23,130 bases of DNA, taken from an uncultured Alphaproteobacteria bacterium. GTDB taxonomy: Bacteria > Pseudomonadota > Alphaproteobacteria > Caulobacterales > Parvularculaceae. Positions 22,537 through 23,130 of the stretch are shown one piece after another (the first letter of the stretch is position 1; the number at the start of each line of letters is the position of its first letter). The translations under genes were made by a program, and so were the position numbers. The DNA is taken from assembly GCA_937895955.1 (NCBI GenBank), contig CALAZI010000183.1, positions 1 to 23,130 of the forward strand, written 5' to 3'. Below the pieces are notes generated by a model that made no database searches, had not been told where the DNA came from, and worked only from the letters and a program-made list of their open reading frames with translations.

Positions 22537-23130
22537 CTATTGTTCGTACTTCTTGGCAAGATCTTCGATATTTTCCGGCGGCCAGTCCGGCACGTCCATG
22601 CCGAGATGAAGGCCGAGCGCGGCGAGGACTTCCTTGATCTCGTTCAAGGATTTGCGCCCGAAATTCGGCGTGCGCAGCATTTCCGCTTCCGTCTTCTGGA
22701 TCAGGTCGCCGATATAGACGATGTTGTCGTTCTTCAGGCAGTTGGCCGAACGCACCGAAAGTTCGAGCTCATCGACTTTCTTGAGCAGCGCCGGATTGAA
22801 CGGAAGCTCTTCGCGAACGCCGCCGCCCAAATCCTTCTTCGGCTCGTCAAAATTGACGAACACCTGAAGCTGATCCTGAAGGATGCGCGCCGAATAGGCC
22901 GCCGCATCTTCCGGCGACAGCGAGCCGTCGGTTTCGATCTCAAGGATCAGGCGGTCATAATCGAGCACCTGTCCTTCGCGCGTGTTCTCAACGCGATAGG
23001 CGACGCGCTTGACCGGCGAATAAAGGCTGTCGACCGGGATCAGGCCGATCGGCGCGTCTTCCGGCCGGTTGCGGTCCGCCGGGACATAGCCCTTGCCGGA
23101 CTGCACGCTCAGCTCCATGCGCAGCGAAGC
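22537..23130 (-). CDS. rpoA: RNA polymerase subunit alpha (5' end outside window)
   Basis: The alpha subunit nucleates RNA polymerase assembly through its N-terminal domain and contacts UP elements and activators through its C-terminal domain. The window holds the last 197 codons; the frame is still open at the window end, and residues before the internal Met at 23118 (ASLRMELSVQSGKGYVPADRN) match the family. The rest of the N-terminal domain (IGLIPVDSLYSPVKRVAYRVENTREGQVLDYDRLILEIETDGS) and the full C-terminal domain are present. The latter includes LSVRSANCLKNDNIVYIGDLIQKTEAEMLRTPNFGRKSLNEIKEVLAALGL, with the UP-element and activator-binding residues (Arg, Asn-Cys-Leu, GRKSLNEI) conserved. 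Confidence 0.98.
   Translation of the reverse strand, partial: ASLRMELSVQSGKGYVPADRNRPEDAPIGLIPVDSLYSPVKRVAYRVENTREGQVLDYDRLILEIETDGSLSPEDAAAYSARILQDQLQVFVNFDEPKKDLGGGVREELPFNPALLKKVDELELSVRSANCLKNDNIVYIGDLIQKTEAEMLRTPNFGRKSLNEIKEVLAALGLHLGMDVPDWPPENIEDLAKKYEQ

Overview
The window is chromosomal DNA from an alphaproteobacterium. This rests on several gene arrangements that I know from that class: a soluble lytic transglycosylase divergent from dapA-smpB, the radA-cvpA-purF order, the rpoA-rplQ end of the ribosomal protein operon, an aerobic-type CobT cobaltochelatase subunit, and the high GC content with many GCG/CGC codons. Family-level details suggest a Caulobacterales/Parvularculales/Rhizobiales-like organism, but I cannot name a species. 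Gene density is high. Most of the window is ordinary housekeeping and metabolic sequence, with no insertion sequence, integrase or CRISPR array.

Layout. 1-1089: 3' part of an ABC-2 type permease (+). 1093-2956: dapA-smpB-ICMT-like methyltransferase, one minus-strand unit whose two junctions are one-base TGATG overlaps. 3086-5770: secreted lytic transglycosylase with a long Ala/Pro tail, divergent from dapA; the shared promoter region holds an inverted repeat and a 16-bp perfect palindrome. 5854-5945: tRNA-Ser(GCU). 5958-8826: minus-strand group of alpha/beta hydrolase, GNAT acetyltransferase, XdhC and a MocA/MobA-like nucleotidyltransferase. The last two are molybdenum-enzyme maturation factors without their enzyme nearby. 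8955-10274: MFS transporter (+), ending convergently in cobT (10267-12132, -). 12240-12647: hotdog thioesterase (+), convergent with a TPR-methyltransferase (12644-13627, -). 13772-16271: Tat-exported spermidine dehydrogenase-like flavoprotein and a lipoprotein (+). 16272-16643: structured intergenic stretch with no assured gene. 16644-18834: cvpA-purF (-). 18923-20284: radA (-), starting at TTG.

20372-21986 is the least explained part. Between radA and the ribosomal operon lie four small genes of unknown function: a helix-turn-helix protein (+), an 80-residue ORF on the opposite strand that overlaps its 3' end, a 103-residue alanine-rich protein (+), and a multi-spanning membrane protein (+) whose reading frame starts without any ATG/GTG/TTG ahead of its first predicted helix. 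The promoter region between the 80- and 103-residue genes has 11-bp direct repeats spaced 21 bp apart. This looks like a small regulated accessory cassette, possibly a phage-derived remnant, and is the best candidate here for something undescribed. 22000-23130: a strong intrinsic terminator, rplQ and the 3' part of rpoA (-).
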